Of a stretch of DNA of 64,000 nucleotides, positions 1-9,780 are shown in pieces. The notes below the pieces were generated by a model. That model made no database searches and was not told the origin of the DNA. It saw only the letters and a list, made by a program, of their open reading frames with translations. How positions within the stretch are numbered: position 1 is the first letter of the stretch; each line of letters opens with the position of its first letter. The position numbers and the translations under genes were made by a program. Origin of the DNA: Pinus tabuliformis. Its lineage: Eukaryota; Streptophyta; Pinopsida; Pinales; Pinaceae. The stretch covers positions 695,340,420 to 695,404,419 of the forward strand of contig CM062813.1 in the NCBI GenBank assembly GCA_031772625.1, read 5' to 3'.

Positions 1-708
1 GAAGTTCATATTTAAGAAACCTACCTTTGCTATCTCTATTATTACCATCATTCAACCACATATCAGATAGGGTTTGGAATGACTCACTAAAGTGAATGCA
101 ACGAGCTAGAACCTTTTTTAGCAACTTTGAAATGAAGGTGTCTTTATGTCTTATTGTCTTTCCTCCACCAATCTAAATGGTGATGGCAAAACAAACAAAT
201 TAAAAGACTATGTTTCAACCATTGACCTTTTAACAGTTCCCCAAAAACAATTAATGGTTATCAATATACCCTATATCAATATGCTTCATAATACTTGTGA
301 ACTGTAAGCATAGTATGTTGGGGAATTTAGGGTAGCATATAGTCTATGTTCTTGAGCTCAATTTCTCTTATACTTTGACAAATTCTTGTGATTATTATTT
401 TAATTCTTCATTATTATTATTATGTTCTTTTCACCATCAAGATAGATGCCAAAGAAGAAGATCACAAAAACACCAGATATAGGCACACAACCAGGGAAAA
501 ACCCCTATGAAAGGGAAACCTAATCAAACTCTTCATCTAGTAGAATGAAATCAAGTTGAGACAAACAAAAACCTTTTTTACCATGACACAGTCTTTCCTC
601 CATCCATCAAGTCAACCTCTTAAGAAGATACGTCAAACTTCTAAAGTCAACACACATATGCTCCTTAGCTCTGTAATTTAGTTGCTCCAATACATACTTG
701 AACCTTTG
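1..708. other. AT-rich flank, no feature recognised
   Basis: This is sequence outside the left end of the large nested element. I see no coding pattern, tandem repeat or recognisable transposon end in it, and it is not repeated elsewhere in the window as far as I can see. Confidence 0.5.
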
Positions 709-713
709 AATTC

Positions 714-1122
714 TAAAGAAATTTAATGAACTAATAAAACACTCATAAAATAAATAGCAGACATATACACAAATTAGACATGGCGGAAAAGGCCAGAAAG
801 CCTCACTGTATTGTAATATTCCTCAGACTCTCAATGTAATGCACAAAGAATGATAATAGTACAAATAAATACATGAGGAAGTTTGTCTCAAGATAGTACG
901 TCTATCTAGACACTATGGTTGAGAAAATATCTCAACAACACACTAATCTAGGAGCCTAACTAGTTGGAGAGAATCTCTCAACCAACTAGGCCTAAATTGA
1001 CTCCTACCCATGAGGAACAAACTCAATCTAGAAAGGTAGGATTAAATCCTAACTTTCATGATTTTAATTAATTTAATTATTTGGACTTAGAATTGTTTTA
1101 ACATATGAGAGTGAGGCTAACA
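714..1122 (-). repeat. LTR 1 of element A (outer 3' LTR)
   Basis: The right edge ends in GAGGCTAACA, so on the minus strand the LTR starts TGTTAGCC. The edge is set by comparison with 35756, where homology stops at the same base. The left edge at about 714 is where similarity to the copies at 12204 and 35350 ends; no primer site lies beyond it, as expected for an outer 3' LTR. The minus-strand 3' terminus reads about TTTCTTTA rather than the usual CA. Confidence 0.8.
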
Positions 1123-1135
1123 TTCCCCCCCTCAA
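1123..1135 (-). other. Polypurine tract of element A, left unit
   Basis: The minus strand reads TTGAGGGGGGGAA directly before the LTR start TGTTAGCC. The same tract abuts LTR 2 at 12611-12623. This is the expected plus-strand priming site. Confidence 0.8.
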
Positions 1136-1395
1136 TGATAAGTCCAAAATAAGAACCTGGTACCATCTCCAAGTCCTCATGCTGAAAGTGTTGATCCTCA
1201 AAAAACACTGCCTGAAAAACCGCCAAAGTTGGATGCTGAAAAAACTCTAATCTGAAGAGAACATGAGTCAACTGCAAGTCTGAGTCATCTCTGAAATTTT
1301 GCTTGACAACTCCATCATGTGCCAAGCTACAAAAGGATCCATCTATCCTTTGCTTTCAATCAACATCCTTTGTCCACTAACAAAATGTTGATAAC

Positions 1396-1520
1396 GCCCA
1401 CTGGTGAATTTGTTGATGTTGAAACTGCCCACTGGCTAATTTGTTGATGAACACCCACTGGCTAATTTGATGATGCTCACTGGCTCATTTTTTGATGATG
1501 CCCACTGGCTACTTTTAATG
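1396..1520. repeat. Minisatellite of about 24 bp, about five units
   Basis: The core CCCACTGGCTAATTT followed by GTTGATGA-like spacers recurs about five times with small changes. The same array is present in the right unit of element A at about 12880-13010, so it belongs to the element and predates the dimer. It lies between the gag-like gene and the polypurine tract. Confidence 0.75.
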
Positions 1521-1743
1521 ATGTTGTCGAGACTTTCAGTCTGACAACCACCCTTAATTCCATTATCATTTCCCTCCTTTCTCAACTGAAAGGAGAGACA
1601 ATTATTTTCACTTGATTTCTGAACTGCCCCCCTTAAGGGGTAGGAGAGTTTCACCATCTTCATTTTACTGTAGAAGTGGTCTTCGTGTCAGACTAAATCC
1701 TTCAGTAACACATAGACAATTGTTTGACTGTATATGACAACTT

Positions 1744-2698
1744 CTAAGGATCAATCCATGCGTAATTGATCTTCACTATGGGTGGTTGATTACGCTTGCA
1801 GCATCTTTCAAATGAATGATTTTTCTTGCCACAATGGTGATAAGGATGGAGGTCAAAGCATTTACTCTCCATATGGCCATTTCACTTACAATGGTTACAC
1901 TTAACCATATTCTGATCACTATCTAGAAAACCGGCACTTACAAATTGAACTGGCTTTGAGAAATCTGGAACAAACAAAGTGTTTTCTTTTTTGTATCCTA
2001 GGCCATGTCGATCTTTGTTGAAGGAGATTTCTTCCCAAGGTCTGATCACCTTCTTGGAAAGAATATCCTGCTGTTGTTCTTCATACTTGTTGCTGCTGCT
2101 AACATCCTGTCCTTGATTTATTAAACCTTCTGTGTCACACTGGGCATCAAGCATTAACAGTTCATTTGTTTGACATGTTGCATCAAACTGATCAATTTGA
2201 TCTTTGGTACTACTTGTTGCATCATTAAGTAGTACACCTGGTTGGATAAGATCACTTGTGTCGCAACTGACATCAACTTGTTTGATTAGTTCATTTGTGT
2301 CGCAACTTATATCAACTTGATTGATTAGATCATCTGTGTTGCAACCTTCATTATTATGTTGAATAAGATCACTTGTATCACAACTTTCATGTGCTGTTGT
2401 GATGAGGTCTTATGTGTCACAACTTGCATATGTCTTCTCTACACATTGTGCATCTAGTAAATCTTGCTTTTCACTTAACTTAATTTGAAGTGCATGAATG
2501 AGTTTTTCTTTCACTTCGAGCTCAATTTGAAAATCTTTTGCTGCTTCTAATGTACTGGTCATTTGATTGATTAAGGTTTGATTCTACTTCAACTTCCATT
2601 CCAGTATTTTCAATTGTGTTTTGTAACTCATGATTGCAATCTTTCAAATCTTTAATCTATAGTTATGCATTTTGAAGACGTTTTCCACCTTTACCCAT
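1744..2698 (-). pseudogene. Gag-like gene of element A, left copy (broken)
   Basis: Reading from ATG 2698-2696 on the minus strand: a basic start (MGKGGKR), a TAA at codon 12 that the right copy shares, a coiled-coil stretch (about 2660-2470), tandem SCDTxDLI-type repeats (about 2435-2250), a segment containing IRPWEEISF and TLFVPDFSKP, and two zinc knuckles just before TAG at 1744-1746. Knuckle 1 (CNHC...H...C) has a TGA inside it. Knuckle 2 has its first Cys replaced by Tyr. The right copy at 30505-31457 has different lesions, so the parent gene had two CX2CX4HX4C knuckles. Nucleocapsid-type RNA packaging is inferred from the family. No protease or RT follows. Confidence 0.7.
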
Positions 2699-2789
2699 GT
2701 TGATCTTTGACACGCTCGCTTGAACTTGCTTTAATAAATTTCACGCTCTCTTTATTTGCTTTAATTAACTTCACACTCGCTTGAATTTT

Positions 2790-3843
2790 GTACAAGGATG
2801 GGGGTGTTGGATACCACCGAAAATGCACCCAATGTTTACAATGACAAGTTCAAATGATATTGACTCAGTTGAAGAGAATTGACTTAGTTGAAGAGAATTC
2901 ACTCACTTTACCTCCTATAAATTCACAATTTGGGTGTCGGTTTCAACCGAGAATGCACCCGATACAACTCAGATTAACTTGCAAAAAATGATGATTTACT
3001 ATCAAATTCAACTTCAATTTCAGCTCCACTTAACTTTCACATCGACCCTCACTTTGACTTTTGAAATTCAACTTCAATTTAAGCTTTTGACTCATCCCAC
3101 ACTTTTACAAAGATTTTATTTGTAAAAAAAAATGTTTTATCAAATATGGCAAGCGGAAAATAGTTTATACCTTTAAATGCACATGGATTTCAATGTTGCT
3201 TCAACCAAATCTACTTCAAGTGACCCACCCTTCCAAAATTGATTTGCTATAACAAATGTTTCCTTGCACATACACTGCCATTTGATGTAGAGGAAACCTC
3301 TGGAAAATTCATCCAAAATCAAAATCTGTAGGAGAAATTGGAATTCTAAAAATTACCTGTTTGAGTGCACAATTTTCCACCTGTAGAGTGCACTTTCTCC
3401 TTTTGAGCACTTTAACATACTCAATGTTGTGGTCTTCTAAAAATCAGAGAACATATTCTGCATCGATCTGGCTTCCATTTATTTCATCACATCATTAGTT
3501 TTCTGAGCCTTGAAAAATCCTATCTGGGGTAATGAATAAAGACCAGTGAACTGAGTTCGCACCGCCTCTGGTGAACTTGATTTTATAGCTACAGCGACAT
3601 TGTTGGTAATCGAACTGTTATTCATCACAAGATTGTTGCTATGGAAACACTGGAAAAACACCCAAGTTAGCAAGATGTCTAAAGGCTTATCGAGATTGCC
3701 TTCTTCATGCCATTATTGGATGATTACGATCATGTCCTAATGAATAAATATTTGCCAAACTTAGGCCCAACATGTCCCAGGGAGTCAATGTGAAAAGGAG
3801 TCAGACTCTCAGGGATATGGAGCTGAAGGGTTTTAGAGGGGTT
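2790..3843. other. Element A internal region upstream of the gag-like gene
   Basis: This stretch is shared with 31540-34047 in the right unit, where a solo LTR interrupts it. It has a direct repeat of TGACTCAGTTGAAGAGAAT at about 2862-2900 and paired phrases ending GAATGCACCC at about 2810 and 2950. I found no convincing coding region. It is probably untranslated leader, or coding sequence too decayed to read. Confidence 0.55.
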
Positions 3844-3848
3844 GAAGG

Positions 3849-4943
3849 TGTTAACACCCAGGTTGTTCCCTTTGACTCCCAAGGGAATATGGCCGGGGTA
3901 ACCACTAACCAATATTTGGATTACAGCTTCTAGCCTAACTGTAATCAGAGAGGGCTCTCTCTTTATGGTTTGTCTCTGTTTTGAGAAGAATTTTAGGCTA
4001 GCTATGATGCTCAAGGTTTGTTTTGGACTTGGTTGGGTGATGGTTTCAATCAAGATATATATGTGTTCACTAATATGTTCTAGGCCATTGGGCATGGAGT
4101 CAGTGGTCCTTTAGTAGTTTGGTGTGCTGTGTTGATACAGTAGTGATGCTGCAGAGCTGGATAAGTGTCTGAGAAGTAATGCTTTGAAATTGTGATTAAG
4201 TGTGATGTGTCCAGTTCATGAAAGGCAGTTAAGAATCTTCCAATAAACTGATATGCAAAGAAGTGAGAGTGTTATTTAGAAGCAGTGAAGAATTTCTAGA
4301 CAACATTCACATTATAGAATTAATGAAAAACATGAGCATTTAAGAATTCATGTCCATAGTTAATTCTGAAGAAAAACATTTACAGCAGTAAAAATTGAGC
4401 ACAAGGTGTAACCAGACAATTCATGCACTATTCTTTTTCTTTACTGCTAGTCAGTGAAACATGAGTATGATTTAATAAACATAAGAAAACAAAACAGAGA
4501 TTAAGGAAAACTTATTATTTCATCAGACAGCACAAGAATTCTGCAGCAGCACGTATGTCATCAGCAAGACATCAAAGTTCTAGGAAATCACTGAGCTTGT
4601 CCAGCCCTTTGTATTAGATAATCTGAAAGTGTACAATAGATTTGCCTCAGAGTGAAAATCACCAACCCCTTATGCGTTGCTAAGGGGGGTATATATACAA
4701 AATTTACATAAGAAAATATCAAAGAAATGAGTTAATGGCTCATTAATGTTATGCCAACTCCTGGAGCTTTGTAGCTGGAGTCGGTTGAGGGTACGCTGTC
4801 CAAAAATCCGCGTATCTTCTTATCCTTTGGGCTAGCTGTCGTTCTCTATGTGCTGAGTCACCTTTCAGCTGCCTTTAATACTGACTTTATTCTGCTGTTT
4901 GTCTTCTAGTTAATTGGAGCTGGCAATGACCGAGCAACTGGAG
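3849..4943 (-). other. 3' non-coding part of the 7-kb insertion, with hairpin and TATA-like run
   Basis: Nothing coding was found. At 4666-4687 there is a perfect 7-bp inverted repeat (CCCCTTA, 8-nt loop, TAAGGGG) immediately followed by GGTATATATAC. On the minus strand the TATATATAC precedes the hairpin. This could be a promoter-like element or a 3'-end structure; the sequence does not decide between them. Confidence 0.4.
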
Positions 4944-7900
4944 CTATCGTGGCAGAATTTGAAGCATTGCCTGCCACCAATCCTCCTTGGGCAGCTGATG
5001 TCTTCTAATCTTTATCAAAGTTTCGTCGGCCTCTGTATATCTGTAAAAGTTTGGAGGAGTTTCAAAAAGGTGATTTACCTCATTTTCAATAAAAAACAGG
5101 CCTTCAAGTTTATCATATAGGCTCTGTCCTGTTGGTGGCCCTGTTTCCTTAGATGTACTGCCAGATGCAGTGATTTGATTTTCAATATAAGTTGCCATCC
5201 TGTTGGTAAATTGATCTCGGGAGATCAGTCTTCCTGCACCGCTTAGTAGGCTGGGCAGTCCCTTTGCTTGCAGCACTGCCATCTTAACTTTATACTCCTC
5301 CACATCAGCCTGTATTTCATAGCACTTCCTCTCCACAGTTTGTACGTAATTTCTGAGAGTTAGCACCTTTTTGGCTGTGAGGACAGCCTCTGTTCTGTTG
5401 ACAATGCCAATGGCTGCCAGCTCCTCCTTTTCTTGCCTGTTCAAGAAATCTATCATTCTGTTTGCCTGTTCAGGTTTGTCTCCCAGTAATGCTTTGGCCC
5501 TCTGAATTTCTGTTTGTGCTTGGCCAATTAAATCCATCTGCTCATGTATAGTTTTGATTGACCTCCATTGTTGAGTGATGGATTGGCCAATTTTGGCCCA
5601 TAGAATTCTTTTTATCTCAGCCATGGCACTCTCCAGATTTAGCTCTTTCTCTAAGGCTTTTATCTTTTCTTTTAGAGCCTTTATTTCTCTGCCTTGCTCT
5701 GCTACGGTCACTTTTGATTTATCATACTTGGCATCCAGCTCTGCCAATTTTTCCTTGGCCTTTTTTATCTCATTTGCCTGGAGCTCCATTTCTTTGATGG
5801 CCTTAGTCAATTCTTCTACACTTGTGCTGGAATCTGGAGCTGTTGTTGTTGCTGCTGCTTCTGTTGTAGGGGCCACTGCTGCCTCTGTAGTTGTTGCAGT
5901 GGTTGAAGTAGTTGGAGGAGCTTGGGATGTAGATTCTCCCTGTTTATCTTGTAATTCTCCTTCAAGCTCTTTCTCCAAATCGAGGACCTTTTGGTTTAGC
6001 TGCATTATGAGGTCCAGTTTCTCATCAACCTGTTTTTCCTTTTGTAGCTCTGCTGTTTGAGGGTGCTCTGTGGGCAGCAGCTTTAACCTCTTCTTTAATG
6101 CATTGAGGTCATCTTCTTTTTTCTTCATAAGGGCCTTTACACCCTTTGGATCCTTAGGATCATGTCCCAGGTCGATAATAATGTCCTCAAGTGATTTTAT
6201 TCTGTTATCTTTGGCTAGGGAGGACATTCTCTCAAAATCCAACTGAGTGTTGGTATTTTTTAGTGATTCTTTCAGCTCATGGGCCATGGTTGCCCTGTCT
6301 ACCAAGGTTGCATAGACCATTTCTCCTGCCTGCTTATGGAGTTCAATTTGGTCCATGGGATGGATGTCCTTGGCTAGGACCTCCACCCTTGTCTTCACAT
6401 AATCTGCCCCTGATTTTGGATTGGGCACTGTAGGTTTGAAATGGCTGAGGATCATTTTCTCCTCTTGAATGTCATATACCGACATTAGCCTTTCTTTTTG
6501 GGCTGGTGTTGCATTAAGAAATTGTTTGTAGACTTCCACCCTCAGCAAGTCATTCTGTGCCTTAATTTGCTTGAAAGAAGCCTTAGTGCTTTTGGGCTTC
6601 TTGCTCTGCTGAGAGGAGGAGGACACCTCCAAACCAAGTTGTAATCCTTGCTCCTGCTGAAAGGAGCTTGTACCTGTATGCTGGCTGCCCTCCCTGTCTT
6701 TCCTTGAACTGTCAAGGATTTCTTCAGTGATGTCTTCTACCTCTGGGGAGTCAGCCCTTTGCCTTTTGGCCTGGGGTTGTTGGGAGGATCCACTAGCAGG
6801 AGTGGACTCTTCTCTGTCTCTTTTTGTACCCCTCTCCTCCTGTGCTGGGGTCTGCATAATTGGAGCTGTTTGTGGCTCAGTTTGTGGAGGGGGAGTCTGC
6901 TCTTGTGGCTGCTCTTGTTGCTGTCCTGGTTGCTGCCCTGGTTGCTGCCCTTGTAGCTGCTCTTGTTGCTGCCCTTGTAGCTGCCCTTGTAGCTGCTCAC
7001 TTGAAGGGGCAGGCTTTTCTTTCACGGTTTCTTCTTCAGCACCCATTATTCCTTTCCCTTTGTCTGTTCCTGGTGCTGCTGTAGATGGTGCCTGTGTGGC
7101 TGGTGCTGTTCTTGAGGCCGAGGTCCCTTCTCCTGCTGAATGCGGTCTTTTGAAGGGTACCTGCTGCACAGAATCTAGGTCAAGAGTCTTTTCCAGTTCT
7201 CTGACATTCTTTAACATTGTCTCTTCTTCAGTTAATTTTTCAACTAAAGTGTCCTGCTGCCATTCTTGCTGGTTGGCATATTTTTCAATGTGTGGATATT
7301 TGCAATGCTTATAACCTAGTAGCCTGTACTTGACTCTTCTAGCAGTAATGAAGCCTTCAGGGTCATAAGGGACCCACCGGAAACTATGTGATAGCTTGTA
7401 TTTGTTTCTGAGGATTAGGTCAGCATCTTCCCATCCTTCTTTTTTATTCATGATGAAGGGGCCCACCTGGTGCTTGAACTTGAGATGGGCTTTCTTTTTG
7501 GAGCTGTGAAAGTGAGTGAGGTCAGATTGGATTAACTGCCTATAATACTCCAAGGAAAATATCCTCATAGGCACATATTTTGGGAGCCTGTATGGACAGA
7601 GCTCACAGCCATAGACTCTGATGACTGTATGCTCCTCATATAGGTACCAATCACCTATTTTGTAATTCTTAGAGAGCTGCAGGACTTTCTGAATTTCAGT
7701 TGATATTCTGGGAGGAGGGGACCTCATCAATAAGCAAGAGACAGGGAATACAAATTGGTCAATAAACTCACAATAGGAATAGGGTGAATTTTGGACTTGG
7801 TGATAGACAGATGTCCAGAAGATAACAGATCTTCTTTCCCCTTTATAATCCAGCTTTTTGATGTAGCATGGAAAAACCTCAGACTGATAGTACATAAAAA

Positions 7901-8666
7901 GGTGGTAGATATAGGATGAGTACTTGAAGACACCCTGTCTGTCTACTTTGCACAGCTGATCATGAATCTTGTTAGCTATGAACTTGGCAAAGTTATATTT
8001 GCGGGCAGGGGGTTGGCCTGGGCTGTAAGCAGCTAGCAATACCAGCATTGTTTCATCCACATGCTCACTGGTTCTGTATCCCAACACATAAGCAATCATG
8101 TCTAGCAACAGTCTGCCTACCTCAGTAAAATAGACATCCAAGTAGGGAGGTGGCCCTGCAGGCTGACATTCAGGTTTCATAAATGTCCTGGTGACCTTCT
8201 GAATATCCTCACTAGTCATCTTGGCACCAATGTCCAGTAGGTAATTCACGGAAAATGGGAACAGGAGCTCAGTTTGATCAAAGTGGAGCATCTTGTTGAT
8301 AGTTTCAGGATTAATGTGAAAGAGGATGCTCCCAGATGGAGACTTAATAGCTCTTTGCTGCACATCATAGTTTTCAGCACAGAGGCATATGATCTCAAGA
8401 AAGACATTGACAGAGGGGAGACAGTAGTATGGCAGATTTGACTCCCATATCCCATATGTATCATGACCATTCAGGTAGTCATCTCTTAATTGCCTGAAGG
8501 TCTGCAAGAAGTCCCTGTTACCCACAAAGTCTTCAATGAGGTAGTCCCTGTCAGCAAGAGGCAAGGACTCCAGGTCTTTGTTTGGTGCATTTAAAGGAGC
8601 AACACTGAGGGCTGAGGGTGCAGGAGCAGCCATTGTGTAATCTGATTTTGAACAAGGTGAGTGCAA
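4944..8666 (-). CDS. Intact 1240-codon ORF, transposon-associated protein of unknown function
   Basis: This is the only long undamaged frame in the window. The first ATG is at 8666-8664, but the ATG at codon 12 (8633-8631) sits in ACACAATGGCT, close to the plant initiation consensus, so the protein may be 1229 residues. Residues about 35-460 look globular (motifs PSGSILFHINPETINKML, KYNFAKFIANKIHDQL, VPYDPEGFITARRVKYRL). About 500-690 is low complexity with a glutamine/glycine repeat tract and basic clusters (KRDRE, AKRQRA) that could be nuclear localisation signals. About 700-1120 is mostly predicted coiled coil broken by a Thr/Ala/Pro stretch. No zinc knuckle, protease, RT or DDE motif is visible. 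The N-terminal part is reminiscent of plant mobile-domain-like transposon proteins, at low certainty. Confidence 0.8.
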   Translation of the reverse strand: MHSPCSKSDYTMAAPAPSALSVAPLNAPNKDLESLPLADRDYLIEDFVGNRDFLQTFRQLRDDYLNGHDTYGIWESNLPYYCLPSVNVFLEIICLCAENYDVQQRAIKSPSGSILFHINPETINKMLHFDQTELLFPFSVNYLLDIGAKMTSEDIQKVTRTFMKPECQPAGPPPYLDVYFTEVGRLLLDMIAYVLGYRTSEHVDETMLVLLAAYSPGQPPARKYNFAKFIANKIHDQLCKVDRQGVFKYSSYIYHLFMYYQSEVFPCYIKKLDYKGERRSVIFWTSVYHQVQNSPYSYCEFIDQFVFPVSCLLMRSPPPRISTEIQKVLQLSKNYKIGDWYLYEEHTVIRVYGCELCPYRLPKYVPMRIFSLEYYRQLIQSDLTHFHSSKKKAHLKFKHQVGPFIMNKKEGWEDADLILRNKYKLSHSFRWVPYDPEGFITARRVKYRLLGYKHCKYPHIEKYANQQEWQQDTLVEKLTEEETMLKNVRELEKTLDLDSVQQVPFKRPHSAGEGTSASRTAPATQAPSTAAPGTDKGKGIMGAEEETVKEKPAPSSEQLQGQLQGQQQEQLQGQQPGQQPGQQQEQPQEQTPPPQTEPQTAPIMQTPAQEERGTKRDREESTPASGSSQQPQAKRQRADSPEVEDITEEILDSSRKDREGSQHTGTSSFQQEQGLQLGLEVSSSSQQSKKPKSTKASFKQIKAQNDLLRVEVYKQFLNATPAQKERLMSVYDIQEEKMILSHFKPTVPNPKSGADYVKTRVEVLAKDIHPMDQIELHKQAGEMVYATLVDRATMAHELKESLKNTNTQLDFERMSSLAKDNRIKSLEDIIIDLGHDPKDPKGVKALMKKKEDDLNALKKRLKLLPTEHPQTAELQKEKQVDEKLDLIMQLNQKVLDLEKELEGELQDKQGESTSQAPPTTSTTATTTEAAVAPTTEAAATTTAPDSSTSVEELTKAIKEMELQANEIKKAKEKLAELDAKYDKSKVTVAEQGREIKALKEKIKALEKELNLESAMAEIKRILWAKIGQSITQQWRSIKTIHEQMDLIGQAQTEIQRAKALLGDKPEQANRMIDFLNRQEKEELAAIGIVNRTEAVLTAKKVLTLRNYVQTVERKCYEIQADVEEYKVKMAVLQAKGLPSLLSGAGRLISRDQFTNRMATYIENQITASGSTSKETGPPTGQSLYDKLEGLFFIENEVNHLFETPPNFYRYTEADETLIKIRRHQLPKEDWWQAMLQILPR
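6890..7010 (-). repeat. Gln-rich coding repeat inside the 1240-codon ORF
   Basis: Short units encoding GQLQ, GQQQE and GQQPG recur about nine times, written on the plus strand as repeated TTGCTGCCCTTGTAGCTGC-like words. The array stays in frame. It links the globular N-terminal part to the coiled-coil half. Confidence 0.75.
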
Positions 8667-9302
8667 TGGTGTGCAAGGTTGTTCAGAGCTTGAGTGACAG
8701 GCTCACTGTAGACAATGCTTGAAATCTTCTTTACAGTGGAAGAGGCAGGCTTGGCAGACTTGTTTCTGCTGTTTTTTGGTAAATTCACAGGGATTGTGAA
8801 TTGATGGGGATGATTGCAGAGGGTGAGCTGGCTTCAATTTGGTGATATGCAGCCTTGGGCCTCTACCAGGCAAAAGGGAACAATGCCGGGCAAGTTTGAG
8901 GCCGAATTTGTAAATTTCAGGCCGTGAATTATGATTAGAGTGTCAAATTCTTGGAGCTAGGGTAATGCAGGTTGTTTTAATTGTCAATTCCGTAGTGGAC
9001 AGTATGCAATTTAGGACTGGACCTATGCTTATTGGAGAATTTGCAGAGTAATGGCAAGCACGGGGACGAAATAAGGAACTTGCGATGAATACCTGGATAA
9101 AACAGCACTGAATGTCTTCGGGCCGAGCAGGGGGAGCTCACTGCAGCTGAATTGCCAAGTTATAGCGGCCGCAACTTCGAATTTGAAGGCTGGGAGGCAA
9201 TTTCGCGGTGAACAGGTTGACAACGGCTGCGTCTTCTTCGCGCGAAAATGACAACAAACGGCTAGTTCGGGCGTTTTTAACGACAAAATTGGACAAAACG
9301 GG

Positions 9303-9496
9303 TCATTGGCGCTTTTTCCGCCAATGACGTCAGCATGACGTCACGGCGGGCCCGGGTACGGAGGGTGACGTGGACGCTGAGCTGGAGGCCAGCGTGGCTG
9401 GACACGGTGGCGGGCGGATGCAGTGGCAGGGCTACGTGGAGGGCCACGGGGCGGGTGAAGGCGACATGACGTCAGGATGACGTGAGGGTGACGCGC
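9303..9496. promoter_or_regulatory. CpG-rich promoter-like region with clustered TGACGT sites
   Basis: TGACGTCA occurs at 9325-9332, 9336-9343 and 9467-9474, TGACGTGG at 9366-9373, TGACGTGA at 9478-9485 and TGACGCGC at 9489-9496. A perfect 9-bp inverted repeat (TCATTGGCG...CGCCAATGA, 9303-9327) pairs two inverted CCAAT boxes and overlaps the first site. TGACGT is the core bound by plant bZIP/TGA factors. The cluster lies 660-860 bp upstream of the 1240-codon ORF within a CpG-rich block at about 9040-9780. Promoter function is inferred. Confidence 0.55.
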
Positions 9497-9780
9497 GCCG
9501 GATGGGCGGTATCAGGGAGGCGGTAAGTGGTCTCCCCGCACCACCTTTGGTGATAGGCGGTATCGGGGAGGGGGGCTCCGAACAACCCCAGCGCGTGCCA
9601 CGCGTCCTGGGTACGGCCCCCAATACCGCCCTTCCCCGGACGTTAAAGGGAGGCAGGTCGGGGCCGGAGATTGACCGCCCACCGTTAGATCTGGGGCGGC
9701 TGAAGATCAACGGTTGGCGGGTAAAGTTGGTCAACTGCGCAGCTTTGGGTTGGGTCCCGCCCGTGTATTTAAATATTTAA

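Noticed and set aside
2200..2460. CRISPR-like regular repeats
   Set aside because: The units are contiguous codon repeats inside a gag-like frame, with no spacers and in a plant transposon context.
3730..4095. Minus-strand ORF of 121 codons
   Set aside because: It spans the edge of the 7-kb insertion at 3848/3849, so it is a chance fusion of two unrelated sequences.
5575..7314. Plus-strand ORFs of 161 and 195 codons and a Leu/Cys-rich frame
   Set aside because: They lie wholly opposite the intact 1240-codon gene, and their composition (Leu, Ser, Cys, Val runs) is what the complement of a Gln/Lys/Glu-rich coding sequence gives.
9432..9780. ORFs of about 100 codons on both strands
   Set aside because: The region is GC-rich so stop codons are rare. 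There is no domain pattern, and the CpG-rich promoter interpretation explains it better.
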